A stretch of DNA of 56,946 nucleotides from an uncultured Bacteroides sp. Its GTDB lineage: Bacteria > Bacteroidota > Bacteroidia > Bacteroidales > Bacteroidaceae. Under the pieces are notes generated by a model. It made no database searches, was not told the origin of the DNA, and worked only from the letters and a program-made list of their open reading frames with translations. Position numbers and translations under genes: made by a program. The stretch spans positions 1 through 56,946 of the forward strand of contig NZ_CALDPF010000052.1 of the NCBI RefSeq assembly GCF_937912035.1, given 5' to 3'. Of this stretch, positions 51,124-56,946 are shown piece after piece (the stretch's first letter is position 1; each line of letters opens with the position of its first letter).

Positions 51124-51194
51124 TGGACTATGGTGTAATGGTAGCACAACAGGTTTTGGTTCTGTTTGTCCAGGTTCGAATCCTGGTAGTCCAA
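51124..51194 (+). tRNA. tRNA-Gln (anticodon UUG)
   Basis: The acceptor arms TGGACTA (51124-51130) and TAGTCCA (51187-51193) pair fully. The D-arm GTGT...GCAC is present. The anticodon loop TTTTGGT carries TTG, and the T-arm CCAGG TTCGAAT CCTGG is canonical. CCA is not encoded. UUG-reading tRNA-Gln is a substrate of MnmG, MnmA and MnmD. Confidence 0.96.
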
Positions 51195-51196
51195 CA

Positions 51197-51239
51197 CAAG
51201 AAAGCCTCAAGAGATAATCTCTTGGGGCTTTCTTGTTTA
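51197..51239 (+). terminator. Terminator after tRNA-Gln
   Basis: CAAGAAAGCC (51197-51206) pairs with GGCTTTCTTG (51226-51235), with an inner CAAGAGA/TCTCTTG stem and a T-rich end. Confidence 0.85.
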
Positions 51240-51404
51240 TATAACTATGTAACAAAAACGAATATTTATTCACCGACAATAATATACTATCAATTCGTAA
51301 TATAATATACATATCAAATTGTAAGCAATATGAGTACAAAATATTCAAATTACAGTATAAAACATTTTTCTTGTATATCAAATATAACATAAAAGAAAAA
51401 AGTG

Positions 51405-51566
51405 TACCTTTGCGACCGATTTCAAGCAACACAAAAACTTATAAATTGATATTAAAAATGAAAATAATCTGGTCTATACGATCTTTTAATTTCACTAATG
51501 TGCCATAGAATATACTCCAAGCGAGGATTTTTATTTTCTATGTCTAATTTTAATTTATAACTTTAC
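51405..51566 (+). promoter_or_regulatory. Structured leader of the lysO genes
   Basis: A -7 element TACCTTTG (51405-51412) gives a leader of about 145 nt. It contains a possible 16-codon leader frame (51458-51508). A hairpin with CATAGAA (51504-51510) and TTCTATG (51536-51542) at its base overlaps the frame's stop codon. The stretch 51240-51404 is AT-rich with no visible gene. Confidence 0.5.
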
Positions 51567-51845
51567 ATGTTCATTTTTATTTCTATTATGGCAATAGGTG
51601 CCTTGATAGGCTATAGTCTACGCAGTAAAAAAGACCTAAGCAAGGTAACTGTACTTATACAAATTGTAGTTTGTCTTCTTTTATTCATTCTAGGACTATC
51701 TGTAGGGGCAAACGAACTAATAATCAACAATCTGACTTACTACTGCGAACAGGCAGCGATAATATCTGCCTTAAGCCTCGTAGGAAGCTCTGTAGCAGCC
51801 ATGCTGGTATTCAACATGTTTTTCAAGAAAGGAACCGGAAAATGA
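51567..51845 (+). CDS. LysO-type lysine exporter, N-terminal piece
   Basis: The 92-residue membrane protein has three hydrophobic segments and corresponds to the N-terminal part of the LysO (YbjE, DUF340) lysine exporter: FILGLSVGANELIINNL is the family's first half motif. In Enterobacteria LysO is one chain. Here it ends with a 4-nt ATGA overlap onto the second piece, so translation is coupled and the two products probably assemble. A two-piece LysO seems usual in Bacteroides. Confidence 0.85.
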   Translation: MFIFISIMAIGALIGYSLRSKKDLSKVTVLIQIVVCLLLFILGLSVGANELIINNLTYYCEQAAIISALSLVGSSVAAMLVFNMFFKKGTGK

Positions 51846-52462
51846 AAGGAAGTATAATGATTCTGGTATTCTTTATATTAGGATGTCTGGGCGGTTATTT
51901 TGTTACAATGGATTTCGATGCGCATCAGCTCTCGGTATATGTACTCTATGTACTTATGCTTTTGCTTGGCATCAATCTTGGAGGTAATCAGGACATAAAA
52001 GGATTTGCATCGCAACTGAGTTTTAAGATGCTTCTTGTCCCAATGGCTACAGTGGCAGGAACTTTCGTTTTCTCTGCAATTGCAGCATTTATTCTGAGCA
52101 GATGGAGCATATTCGACTGTATGGCAGTTGGTAGTGGTTTTGCATACTATTCCGTATCTTCAGTTCTTATAACCCAGCTTAAAACACCAAGCATAGGACT
52201 TCAGCTTGCCACAGAACTAGGAACTATTGCCCTGCTTGCAAATATATTCCGCGAAATGACGGCCCTGATTTGTGCCCCGGTAATAAGAAAATATTTCGGG
52301 CAGCTTGCACCTATATCTGCCGCAGGTATAGGATCATCTGATATTCTATTAGCTACTATCAGCAAATATTCAGGCAAGGAAGCAATTCCATTGGCTATTC
52401 TTCACGGAATTCTGATAAACCTGAGCGTACCATTCTTCGTATCGTTATTCTGTAATTTATAA
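51842..52462 (+). CDS. LysO-type lysine exporter, C-terminal piece
   Basis: The 206-residue membrane protein is the main transport part of LysO/DUF340, with about six segments. It has the repeat of the half motif, LLLGINLGGNQDIKGF (about 40-55), the conserved SGFAYYSVSSVLITQLKTPSIGLQL, and GIGSSDILLATISKYSGKEAIPLAILHGI near the C-terminus. The start ATG 51842 lies in the ATGA overlap with the upstream piece; a longer open frame beginning in that gene is not real. A very strong terminator follows. Confidence 0.88.
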   Translation: MKGSIMILVFFILGCLGGYFVTMDFDAHQLSVYVLYVLMLLLGINLGGNQDIKGFASQLSFKMLLVPMATVAGTFVFSAIAAFILSRWSIFDCMAVGSGFAYYSVSSVLITQLKTPSIGLQLATELGTIALLANIFREMTALICAPVIRKYFGQLAPISAAGIGSSDILLATISKYSGKEAIPLAILHGILINLSVPFFVSLFCNL

Positions 52463-52470
52463 TAAGAAAC

Positions 52471-52520
52471 AAAAACCGCCGGCTAGAGATATGTGATGTA
52501 TATCTAGCCGGCGGTTTTTA
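52471..52520 (+). terminator. Very strong terminator after lysO
   Basis: AAAAACCGCCGGCTAGA (52471-52487) pairs with TCTAGCCGGCGGTTTTT (52503-52519), about 17 bp and perfect, extended by a few more pairs. Confidence 0.95.
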
Positions 52521-52549
52521 CTATATTTTATCGTGCAAAACGTATAGAC

Positions 52550-52614
52550 ATAAAAAAAGGAGTACCGCTGTACTCCAACCTTTGTTAACCTTAAAATCTA
52601 ATACTATGAAAAAC
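52550..52614 (-). ncRNA. Probable small RNA of about 65 nt
   Basis: The minus strand carries a complete transcription unit with no coding frame. A promoter with TTG and TACCTTTG at 19-nt spacing (52621-52650) is followed by about 40 nt. A perfect terminator GGAGTAC-AGCG-GTACTCC plus seven T then ends it (52552-52576). The middle (TTAAGGTTAACAAAGGTTGG) looks like sequence I associate with conserved Bacteroides small RNAs, but I cannot assign a family. It lies between lysO and the SulP gene, beyond the SulP terminator. Confidence 0.72.
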
Positions 52615-52620
52615 ACAGTA

Positions 52621-52650
52621 CAAAGGTACGGACTTTCCGGTAATCTGCAA
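52621..52650 (-). promoter_or_regulatory. Promoter of the small RNA
   Basis: On the minus strand: TTG (52648-52650), 19 nt... then TACCTTTG (52621-52628). Confidence 0.72.
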
Positions 52651-52700
52651 GTATTTCAGCCAAAAATCTATGCTTTATAACATAGTTTAATAAATAAAGA

Positions 52701-52734
52701 AAATGCTCCACGTTTGTTAACAACATGGAGCATT
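52701..52734 (-). terminator. Terminator of the SulP gene
   Basis: AAATGCTCCA (52701-52710) pairs with TGGAGCATTT (52725-52734). On the minus strand a T-rich tail follows (TTTCTTTATTTATT). Confidence 0.85.
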
Positions 52735-52754
52735 TATGTTAATTGTTAAAAGCA

Positions 52755-54449
52755 TTATTTTCTATTGAGTTCTTCCATTTCTTTTGTAGCCACAGCCAAG
52801 GCTTCATTTATATTGCTACAGATATTTTCCTTACCAAGGAGTTCATAGAATCCTGATTTCTCAAGTGTCTTATGTACATGCTCATTTACACCAGACAGGA
52901 TGATATGTATATTCTCCTTCTGCGACATGTGGCAAAGTGTAGTAAGGTTATGAATACCTGTAGAATCGATAAACGGAACCTTACGCATACGTATGATACG
53001 AATCTTAGGTCTATCACCCAGCTGCGCCATCATATCCTCAAATTTGGTTGCTATACCGAAGAAATAAGGACCGTTAATCTCATACACCTCTACACCATCA
53101 GGAATAATAAGATGCTCTTCGTGTACTTCCATATCCGATTCCTTATTAGGGTCAAGTTCGTTCTTTATAACGGAAATCTGAGTAGTTTCCATCACACGTT
53201 TCATAAACAATACACAGGCAATGAGCAATCCCACTTCGATAGCCACTGTCAAATCGAATATTACTGTAAGGAAGAATGTAATAAGAAGAACTGTAACATC
53301 CGATTTAGGGTTCTTGAGCAATCCCATAAACACTCTCCATCCGCTCATATTATATGATACAATAACCAATACTCCGGCAAGACATGCCATAGGTATATAC
53401 TGAGCAAGCGGCATTAAGAAAAGAAGTATCAGAAGAAGAACTATTGCATGTACAATTCCTGACACAGGAGACTTTCCTCCGTTATTGATATTTGTCATAG
53501 TACGGGCAATTGCTCCTGTTGCAGGAATACCTCCGAAAATAGGAGATACCACATTGGCAATACCCTGAGCTATGAGTTCTGTATTTGAATCGTGTCTGTC
53601 ACCAATCACACCATCAGCCACAGCAGCAGAAAGCAAAGATTCTATTGCTCCAAGAACTGCTATAGTTATCGCTACAGGGAAAAGGTTCTGTATTGCCTCC
53701 CAATTTATCGCAGGAACAGCTGCCGAAGGAAGTTCAGCCTTAATACTGAAACGATCGCCGATAGTATCAATACATGTGATTCCTGCATACTGCTTAAGTA
53801 AATACACTCCTACAGTAACCAGAATAATTGCAACAAGCGAACCTGGCACTTTCTTTGAGAACTTTGGAGTTATAGCTATGATAAACACACTGACAACACT
53901 TACTATGGCATTCCACCAGTTCACAGTATCAAAATGTCTGAAATAGAGCATCCATTTACCAATGAAATCTCCAGGAACCTTTTCTCCCCTGAAATCAAGG
54001 CCGAAGATGTCTGCTATCTGTGTAGTAAAGATAGTCACGGCAATACCGCTCGTAAAACCTATAATAATAGGATAGGGGATAAACTTTATAACAGTTCCCA
54101 ACTTGAATACACCTAATAATATAAGCAGGACTCCCGCCATCATAGTGGCAACCATAAGTCCACTCAATCCATATTGCTGGATAATACCGTAGATGATAAC
54201 AATAAAAGCACCTGTAGGACCACCTATCTGCACCTTACTGCCACCAAGGAACGAAATGATAAATCCAGCCACAATAGCCGTAATGATACCTTTTTCAGGA
54301 GTTACACCTGAAGCAATACCAAACGCGATAGCCAACGGCAAGGCTACAATACCTACTATTATACCCGCCATCAAATCAGTCATGAAATCTGATTTACTGT
54401 AATTCTTGAGTGTAGAAAACAGTTTAGGATGAAACTCAACCCCTTTCAT
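52755..54449 (-). CDS. SulP-family anion transporter with STAS domain
   Basis: The 564-residue inner-membrane protein is an SLC26/SulP transporter for sulfate, bicarbonate or related anions. The transmembrane part shows the family signature ALPLAIAFGIASGVTPEKGIITAIVAGF (about residues 36-63), GPTGAFIVIIYGI and FGGIPATGAIARTMTNINNGGKSPVSG (about 305-331). A cytosolic STAS domain occupies about 430-560, with the phospho-Ser-type motif PFIDSTGIHNL. Substrate not decidable. A minus-strand -7 element TAATTTTG lies at 54486-54493. Confidence 0.94.
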   Translation of the reverse strand: MKGVEFHPKLFSTLKNYSKSDFMTDLMAGIIVGIVALPLAIAFGIASGVTPEKGIITAIVAGFIISFLGGSKVQIGGPTGAFIVIIYGIIQQYGLSGLMVATMMAGVLLILLGVFKLGTVIKFIPYPIIIGFTSGIAVTIFTTQIADIFGLDFRGEKVPGDFIGKWMLYFRHFDTVNWWNAIVSVVSVFIIAITPKFSKKVPGSLVAIILVTVGVYLLKQYAGITCIDTIGDRFSIKAELPSAAVPAINWEAIQNLFPVAITIAVLGAIESLLSAAVADGVIGDRHDSNTELIAQGIANVVSPIFGGIPATGAIARTMTNINNGGKSPVSGIVHAIVLLLILLFLMPLAQYIPMACLAGVLVIVSYNMSGWRVFMGLLKNPKSDVTVLLITFFLTVIFDLTVAIEVGLLIACVLFMKRVMETTQISVIKNELDPNKESDMEVHEEHLIIPDGVEVYEINGPYFFGIATKFEDMMAQLGDRPKIRIIRMRKVPFIDSTGIHNLTTLCHMSQKENIHIILSGVNEHVHKTLEKSGFYELLGKENICSNINEALAVATKEMEELNRK

Positions 54450-54485
54450 AAAACAATCTTATTTCTATTTATAAATATTTTTTTG

Positions 54486-54493
54486 CAAAATTA
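54486..54493 (-). promoter_or_regulatory. -7 element for the SulP gene
   Basis: On the minus strand TAATTTTG followed by C, 36 nt before the ATG. Confidence 0.5.
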
Positions 54494-54577
54494 CGTATTT
54501 TCTGCCATATAACATACTTTTATAACCATATAAATTATGATTTGACATTAAAAGCTTAAAAGATTATAAATTAAAAA

Positions 54578-54592
54578 TTGTAATGATTACAA
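54578..54592. promoter_or_regulatory. Per/Fur-type 7-1-7 palindrome upstream of rubrerythrin
   Basis: TTGTAAT-G-ATTACAA is a perfect 7-1-7 inverted repeat of the Per/Fur box type. It overlaps the expected -33 position (about 54585-54588) of the rubrerythrin promoter, where a repressor would block initiation. Confidence 0.68.
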
Positions 54593-54608
54593 ATTTGAAT
54601 AAATATAT

Positions 54609-54616
54609 TACATTTG
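54609..54616 (+). promoter_or_regulatory. -7 element of the rubrerythrin gene
   Basis: TACATTTG followed by C, 49 nt before the ATG. Confidence 0.6.
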
Positions 54617-54665
54617 CAGTGTGAAAATAAAACAAGAAGTTTAACCCAACAAAATAACTACAATT

Positions 54666-55244
54666 ATGGAAAAAAGCATCAAAGGAACAAGAACAGAGAA
54701 AAATTTGGCAATCTCATTTGCAGGTGAATCACAGGCAAGAATGCGTTACACTTATTTTGCAAGTGTAGCAAAGAAAGAAGGTTACGAACAGATTTCAGCA
54801 ATCTTCACCGAAACTGCAGACCAGGAAAAGGAACACGCAAAACGTATGTTCAAATGGCTTGAAGGCGGAATGGTAGAAATTACAGCTAGCTATCCAGCAG
54901 GCGTAATCGGTACAACACTTGAAAACCTGAAAGCAGCAGCTGCCGGCGAAAACGAAGAATGGTCATTGGATTACCCACGTTTTGCTGACATCGCAGACGA
55001 AGAAGGTTTCCCTGCAATCGCAAAAATGTATCGTGAAATTGCTGTAGCTGAAAAGGGACACGAAGAAAGATACAGAGCTTTCGTTAAGAATATCGAAGAA
55101 GGAAAGGTATTCAAGAAAGATGTTGAAACAGTATGGCAGTGCCGCAACTGTGGTTATGTGCACGTAGGTACAGAGGCTCCTGAAGTATGTCCTGCATGTC
55201 TTCACCCACAAGCTTATTTCGAAGTTAAAAAGAACAACTACTAA
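54666..55244 (+). CDS. rbr: Rubrerythrin
   Basis: Rubrerythrin is a cytosolic diiron peroxidase that reduces hydrogen peroxide in anaerobes. The 192-residue product has the ferritin-like four-helix domain with iron ligands in FAGESQARMRY (about 18-28), DQEKEHAKRM and the C-helix pair EIAVAEKGHEERY. A C-terminal rubredoxin-type domain has WQCRNCGYVHVG and CPACLHP (CxxC pairs). It is monocistronic. The 7-1-7 palindrome upstream suggests peroxide control by a PerR-like repressor, known for rubrerythrin genes in other anaerobes. Confidence 0.97.
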   Translation: MEKSIKGTRTEKNLAISFAGESQARMRYTYFASVAKKEGYEQISAIFTETADQEKEHAKRMFKWLEGGMVEITASYPAGVIGTTLENLKAAAAGENEEWSLDYPRFADIADEEGFPAIAKMYREIAVAEKGHEERYRAFVKNIEEGKVFKKDVETVWQCRNCGYVHVGTEAPEVCPACLHPQAYFEVKKNNY

Positions 55245-55273
55245 TAACTGTTCATTCCCTAAATCATAGATAT

Positions 55274-55330
55274 ACAGGTTGCCTCGTGAAAATGTACCTA
55301 CATTTGATCAGGGCAACCTGTCCTATTTTA
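55274..55330 (+). terminator. Terminator-like hairpin after rubrerythrin
   Basis: ACAGGTTGCC (55274-55283) pairs with GGCAACCTGT (55312-55321), with an inner AAATGTA/TACATTT stem. The T-tract is weak. Confidence 0.7.
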
Positions 55331-55375
55331 TAACAATACAAAAACCTGCAATAGAAGAATACCTACTTTTAGGTA

Positions 55376-55406
55376 TTGTAAATAAAATCAGGACTTTTGA
55401 ACTTTG
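55376..55406 (+). promoter_or_regulatory. Probable eno promoter
   Basis: TTG (55376-55378), 20 nt, GAACTTTG (55399-55406), a one-base variant of TAnnTTTG, 34 nt before the ATG. Confidence 0.55.
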
Positions 55407-55440
55407 CAGGTGTATATAAAACTATAAAAAACTTAAGCGT

Positions 55441-56721
55441 ATGAGAATAGAATCAATCAAAGGACGTGAAATTTTGGATTCACGCGGCAACCCGACAGTA
55501 GAAGTAGAAGTTCGTCTGGAATCAGGAATTACAGGTAGAGCATCTGTTCCTTCAGGAGCATCAACAGGCGAAAACGAGGCTCTTGAGCTGCGCGATAACG
55601 ACAAAACCAGATACGGCGGTAAAGGCGTACTGAAAGCTGTATATAACGTAAACAATGTCATTGCACCTGCACTTACAGGTTGGTCTGCACTGCAACAGAG
55701 GGCCATAGACAACAAGATGCTTGAACTGGACGGTACAAAGACCAAATCAAAACTCGGAGCAAACGCAATTCTCGGTGTATCACTTGCAGTGGCAAAAGCT
55801 GCCGCAAACTATCTTGATATTCCTCTCTACAGATACATTGGCGGTGTGAACACATACACTTTACCTGTACCTATGATGAACATCATAAACGGAGGCTCTC
55901 ACAGCGATGCTCCTATAGCCTTCCAGGAATTCATGATTCGTCCTGTAGGTGCAGCATCCTTCCGCGAAGGACTCAGAATGGGCGCAGAAGTCTTCCATGC
56001 CCTTAAAAAAGTACTTCACGACAGAGGACTCAGCACTGCAGTAGGCGATGAGGGTGGATTTGCACCTTCACTCAACGGTACAGAAGACGCTCTTGAATCA
56101 ATAATCTCTGCTATCAAAGCCGCAGGATACGAACCGGGAAAAGACATTATGATTGGTATGGACTGCGCTTCGTCAGAGTTCTACAAGAATGGAATATACG
56201 ATTACACAATCTTCGAAGGAGAAAAAGGAAAGAAACGTACTTCTGACGAACAGATTGACTATCTAGAAGAATTGATAAACAAATATCCTATCGACTCAAT
56301 AGAAGACGGTATGAGCGAAAACGACTGGGATGGCTGGAAAAAACTTACAGAAAGAATCGGCGACAGATGCCAGCTGGTTGGCGACGACCTGTTCGTTACT
56401 AACGTGGAATTCCTCTCAAAAGGTATAGAAATGGGATGCGGAAACTCAATCCTGATAAAAGTAAACCAGATAGGTTCGCTGAGCGAAACACTCGATGCAA
56501 TAGAAATGGCACACAGACATGGCTATACAACTGTTACATCACACCGCTCGGGAGAAACAGAAGATGCCACAATAGCAGACATCGCTGTAGCAACCAACAG
56601 CGGTCAGATAAAGACAGGCTCTTTAAGCCGCTCGGACAGAATGGCAAAATACAACCAGCTTCTCCGTATCGAAGAAGAACTTGGAGACCTGGCAAAATAC
56701 GGATATAAAAGAATAAAGTAA
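55441..56721 (+). CDS. eno: Enolase
   Basis: Enolase interconverts 2-phosphoglycerate and phosphoenolpyruvate in glycolysis. The 426-residue product has the N-terminal RGNPTVEVEV (about 15-24), SGASTGENEALELRD with the mobile loop Ser, and Mg2+ ligands in GMDCASSEF, SIEDGMSEND and LVGDDLFVT. The signature ILIKVNQIGSLSETLDA (about 338-354) holds the catalytic Lys, and SHRSGETED is present near the end. It has its own promoter and terminator. Confidence 0.98.
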   Translation: MRIESIKGREILDSRGNPTVEVEVRLESGITGRASVPSGASTGENEALELRDNDKTRYGGKGVLKAVYNVNNVIAPALTGWSALQQRAIDNKMLELDGTKTKSKLGANAILGVSLAVAKAAANYLDIPLYRYIGGVNTYTLPVPMMNIINGGSHSDAPIAFQEFMIRPVGAASFREGLRMGAEVFHALKKVLHDRGLSTAVGDEGGFAPSLNGTEDALESIISAIKAAGYEPGKDIMIGMDCASSEFYKNGIYDYTIFEGEKGKKRTSDEQIDYLEELINKYPIDSIEDGMSENDWDGWKKLTERIGDRCQLVGDDLFVTNVEFLSKGIEMGCGNSILIKVNQIGSLSETLDAIEMAHRHGYTTVTSHRSGETEDATIADIAVATNSGQIKTGSLSRSDRMAKYNQLLRIEEELGDLAKYGYKRIK

Positions 56722-56740
56722 CCTGCCCATAATTCAACGG

Positions 56741-56797
56741 TTATCACCTCAAAACAGCCGTATTTCGGTAAAAAATGAGGTGATAATCACTTTTTTT
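56741..56797 (+). terminator. Terminator after eno
   Basis: TTATCACCTCA (56741-56751) pairs with TGAGGTGATAA (56776-56786), then a T-run at 56791-56797. Confidence 0.9.
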
Positions 56798-56818
56798 GAA
56801 AAAAAATCGGTCAAAGTA

Positions 56819-56848
56819 TTGCAAGTACGGAAAATTGTTGTACCTTTG
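56819..56848 (+). promoter_or_regulatory. Promoter of tRNA-Asp
   Basis: TTG (56819-56821), 19 nt, TACCTTTG (56841-56848). Confidence 0.7.
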
Positions 56849-56892
56849 CACCGCAATTGAGACATAAAACAACTCAAAAGCCGAGAATAATT

Positions 56893-56946
56893 GGTGCGTT
56901 AGTTCAGTTGGTTAGAATACATGCCTGTCACGCATGGGGTCACGGG
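56893..56946 (+). tRNA. tRNA-Asp (anticodon GUC), 5' part
   Basis: GGTGCGT starts the acceptor arm and GTTC...GAAT forms the D-arm. The anticodon stem CATGC/GCATG holds loop CTGTCAC with anticodon GTC. The window ends inside the T-arm, so the 3' end is not seen. Confidence 0.92.

Noticed and set aside
51671..51841. Open frame extending the second LysO piece into the first
   Set aside because: It is a shadow of the first LysO gene in another frame; the ATGA overlap gives a normal start at 51842.
52606..52680. 24-codon plus-strand frame starting MKNTVQRYG
   Set aside because: It is the reverse of the promoter and 5' part of the candidate small RNA; the promoter and terminator on the minus strand explain the sequence better.

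Overview
The window is chromosomal DNA from a member of the Bacteroidales, most like Bacteroides or Phocaeicola. The protein families fit this group: SusC/Oar-type TonB receptor, DUF3836 and DUF4369 proteins, a Ser-type sulfatase beside a NanH-type sialidase, a two-piece LysO, and MnmD. The promoters fit as well: most start regions carry the Bacteroidetes -7 element TAnnTTTG, often with TTTG or TTG 19-21 nt upstream. Nothing in the window looks like a phage, a large integrative element, an IS or a CRISPR array. The gene content is mainly housekeeping with small accessory patches.

Positions 1-14.4 kb are housekeeping: the end of ybeY, mnmG, a perfect 16-bp parS site, then a tight apt-uvrC-dtd-mazG-like-deoC cluster, a polyprenyl synthetase facing it, polA, a small DUF3836 secreted protein, ychF, a ketopantoate reductase and mnmA. 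Positions 14.4-19.5 kb hold a PfkB sugar kinase, a LOG-family protein, an M16 peptidase and an AAA/DUF4143 ATPase that sits between the peptidase and a second, synonymously diverged copy of the peptidase's last 27 codons. A stand-alone AraC-type regulator with a 21-bp phased repeat upstream follows.

Positions 19.9-25.4 kb are accessory and AT-rich: an 822-residue coiled-coil lipoprotein paired with an outer-membrane barrel, a DUF4369 lipoprotein, a relic of an outer-membrane protein gene and an Rpn-type PD-(D/E)XK nuclease. Next come argS, a viroplasmin-RNase H protein, and a Bcr/CflA exporter gene broken by an in-frame TGA before its last helix. Positions 29-40 kb carry a TonB receptor with a glycerophosphodiester phosphodiesterase, a secreted unknown, a 44-residue basic protein gene on the minus strand, cysE, and a glycan-foraging locus (sulfatase and sialidase on minus, esterase on plus) around another 21-bp phased repeat array.

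Positions 40-57 kb are again mostly core: EamA exporter, threonine aldolase, a THUMP rRNA methyltransferase with paired palindromes over its promoter, DPP IV, purD, two membrane proteins, mnmD, a zinc-type ABC binding protein and ATPase without an adjacent permease, tRNA-Gln(UUG), LysO in two pieces, a probable 65-nt small RNA, a SulP transporter, rubrerythrin behind a Per/Fur-type 7-1-7 palindrome, enolase, and the start of tRNA-Asp.

Functional links: mnmG, mnmA and mnmD act on U34 of tRNAs such as the tRNA-Gln(UUG) encoded here. The sialidase, sulfatase and esterase fit stepwise removal of caps from host mucin glycans. An 18-bp motif (AAAYGNYYTGTCRTTYRA) occurs in triple-copy arrays at two intergenic sites 35 kb apart and may be an undescribed interspersed repeat.
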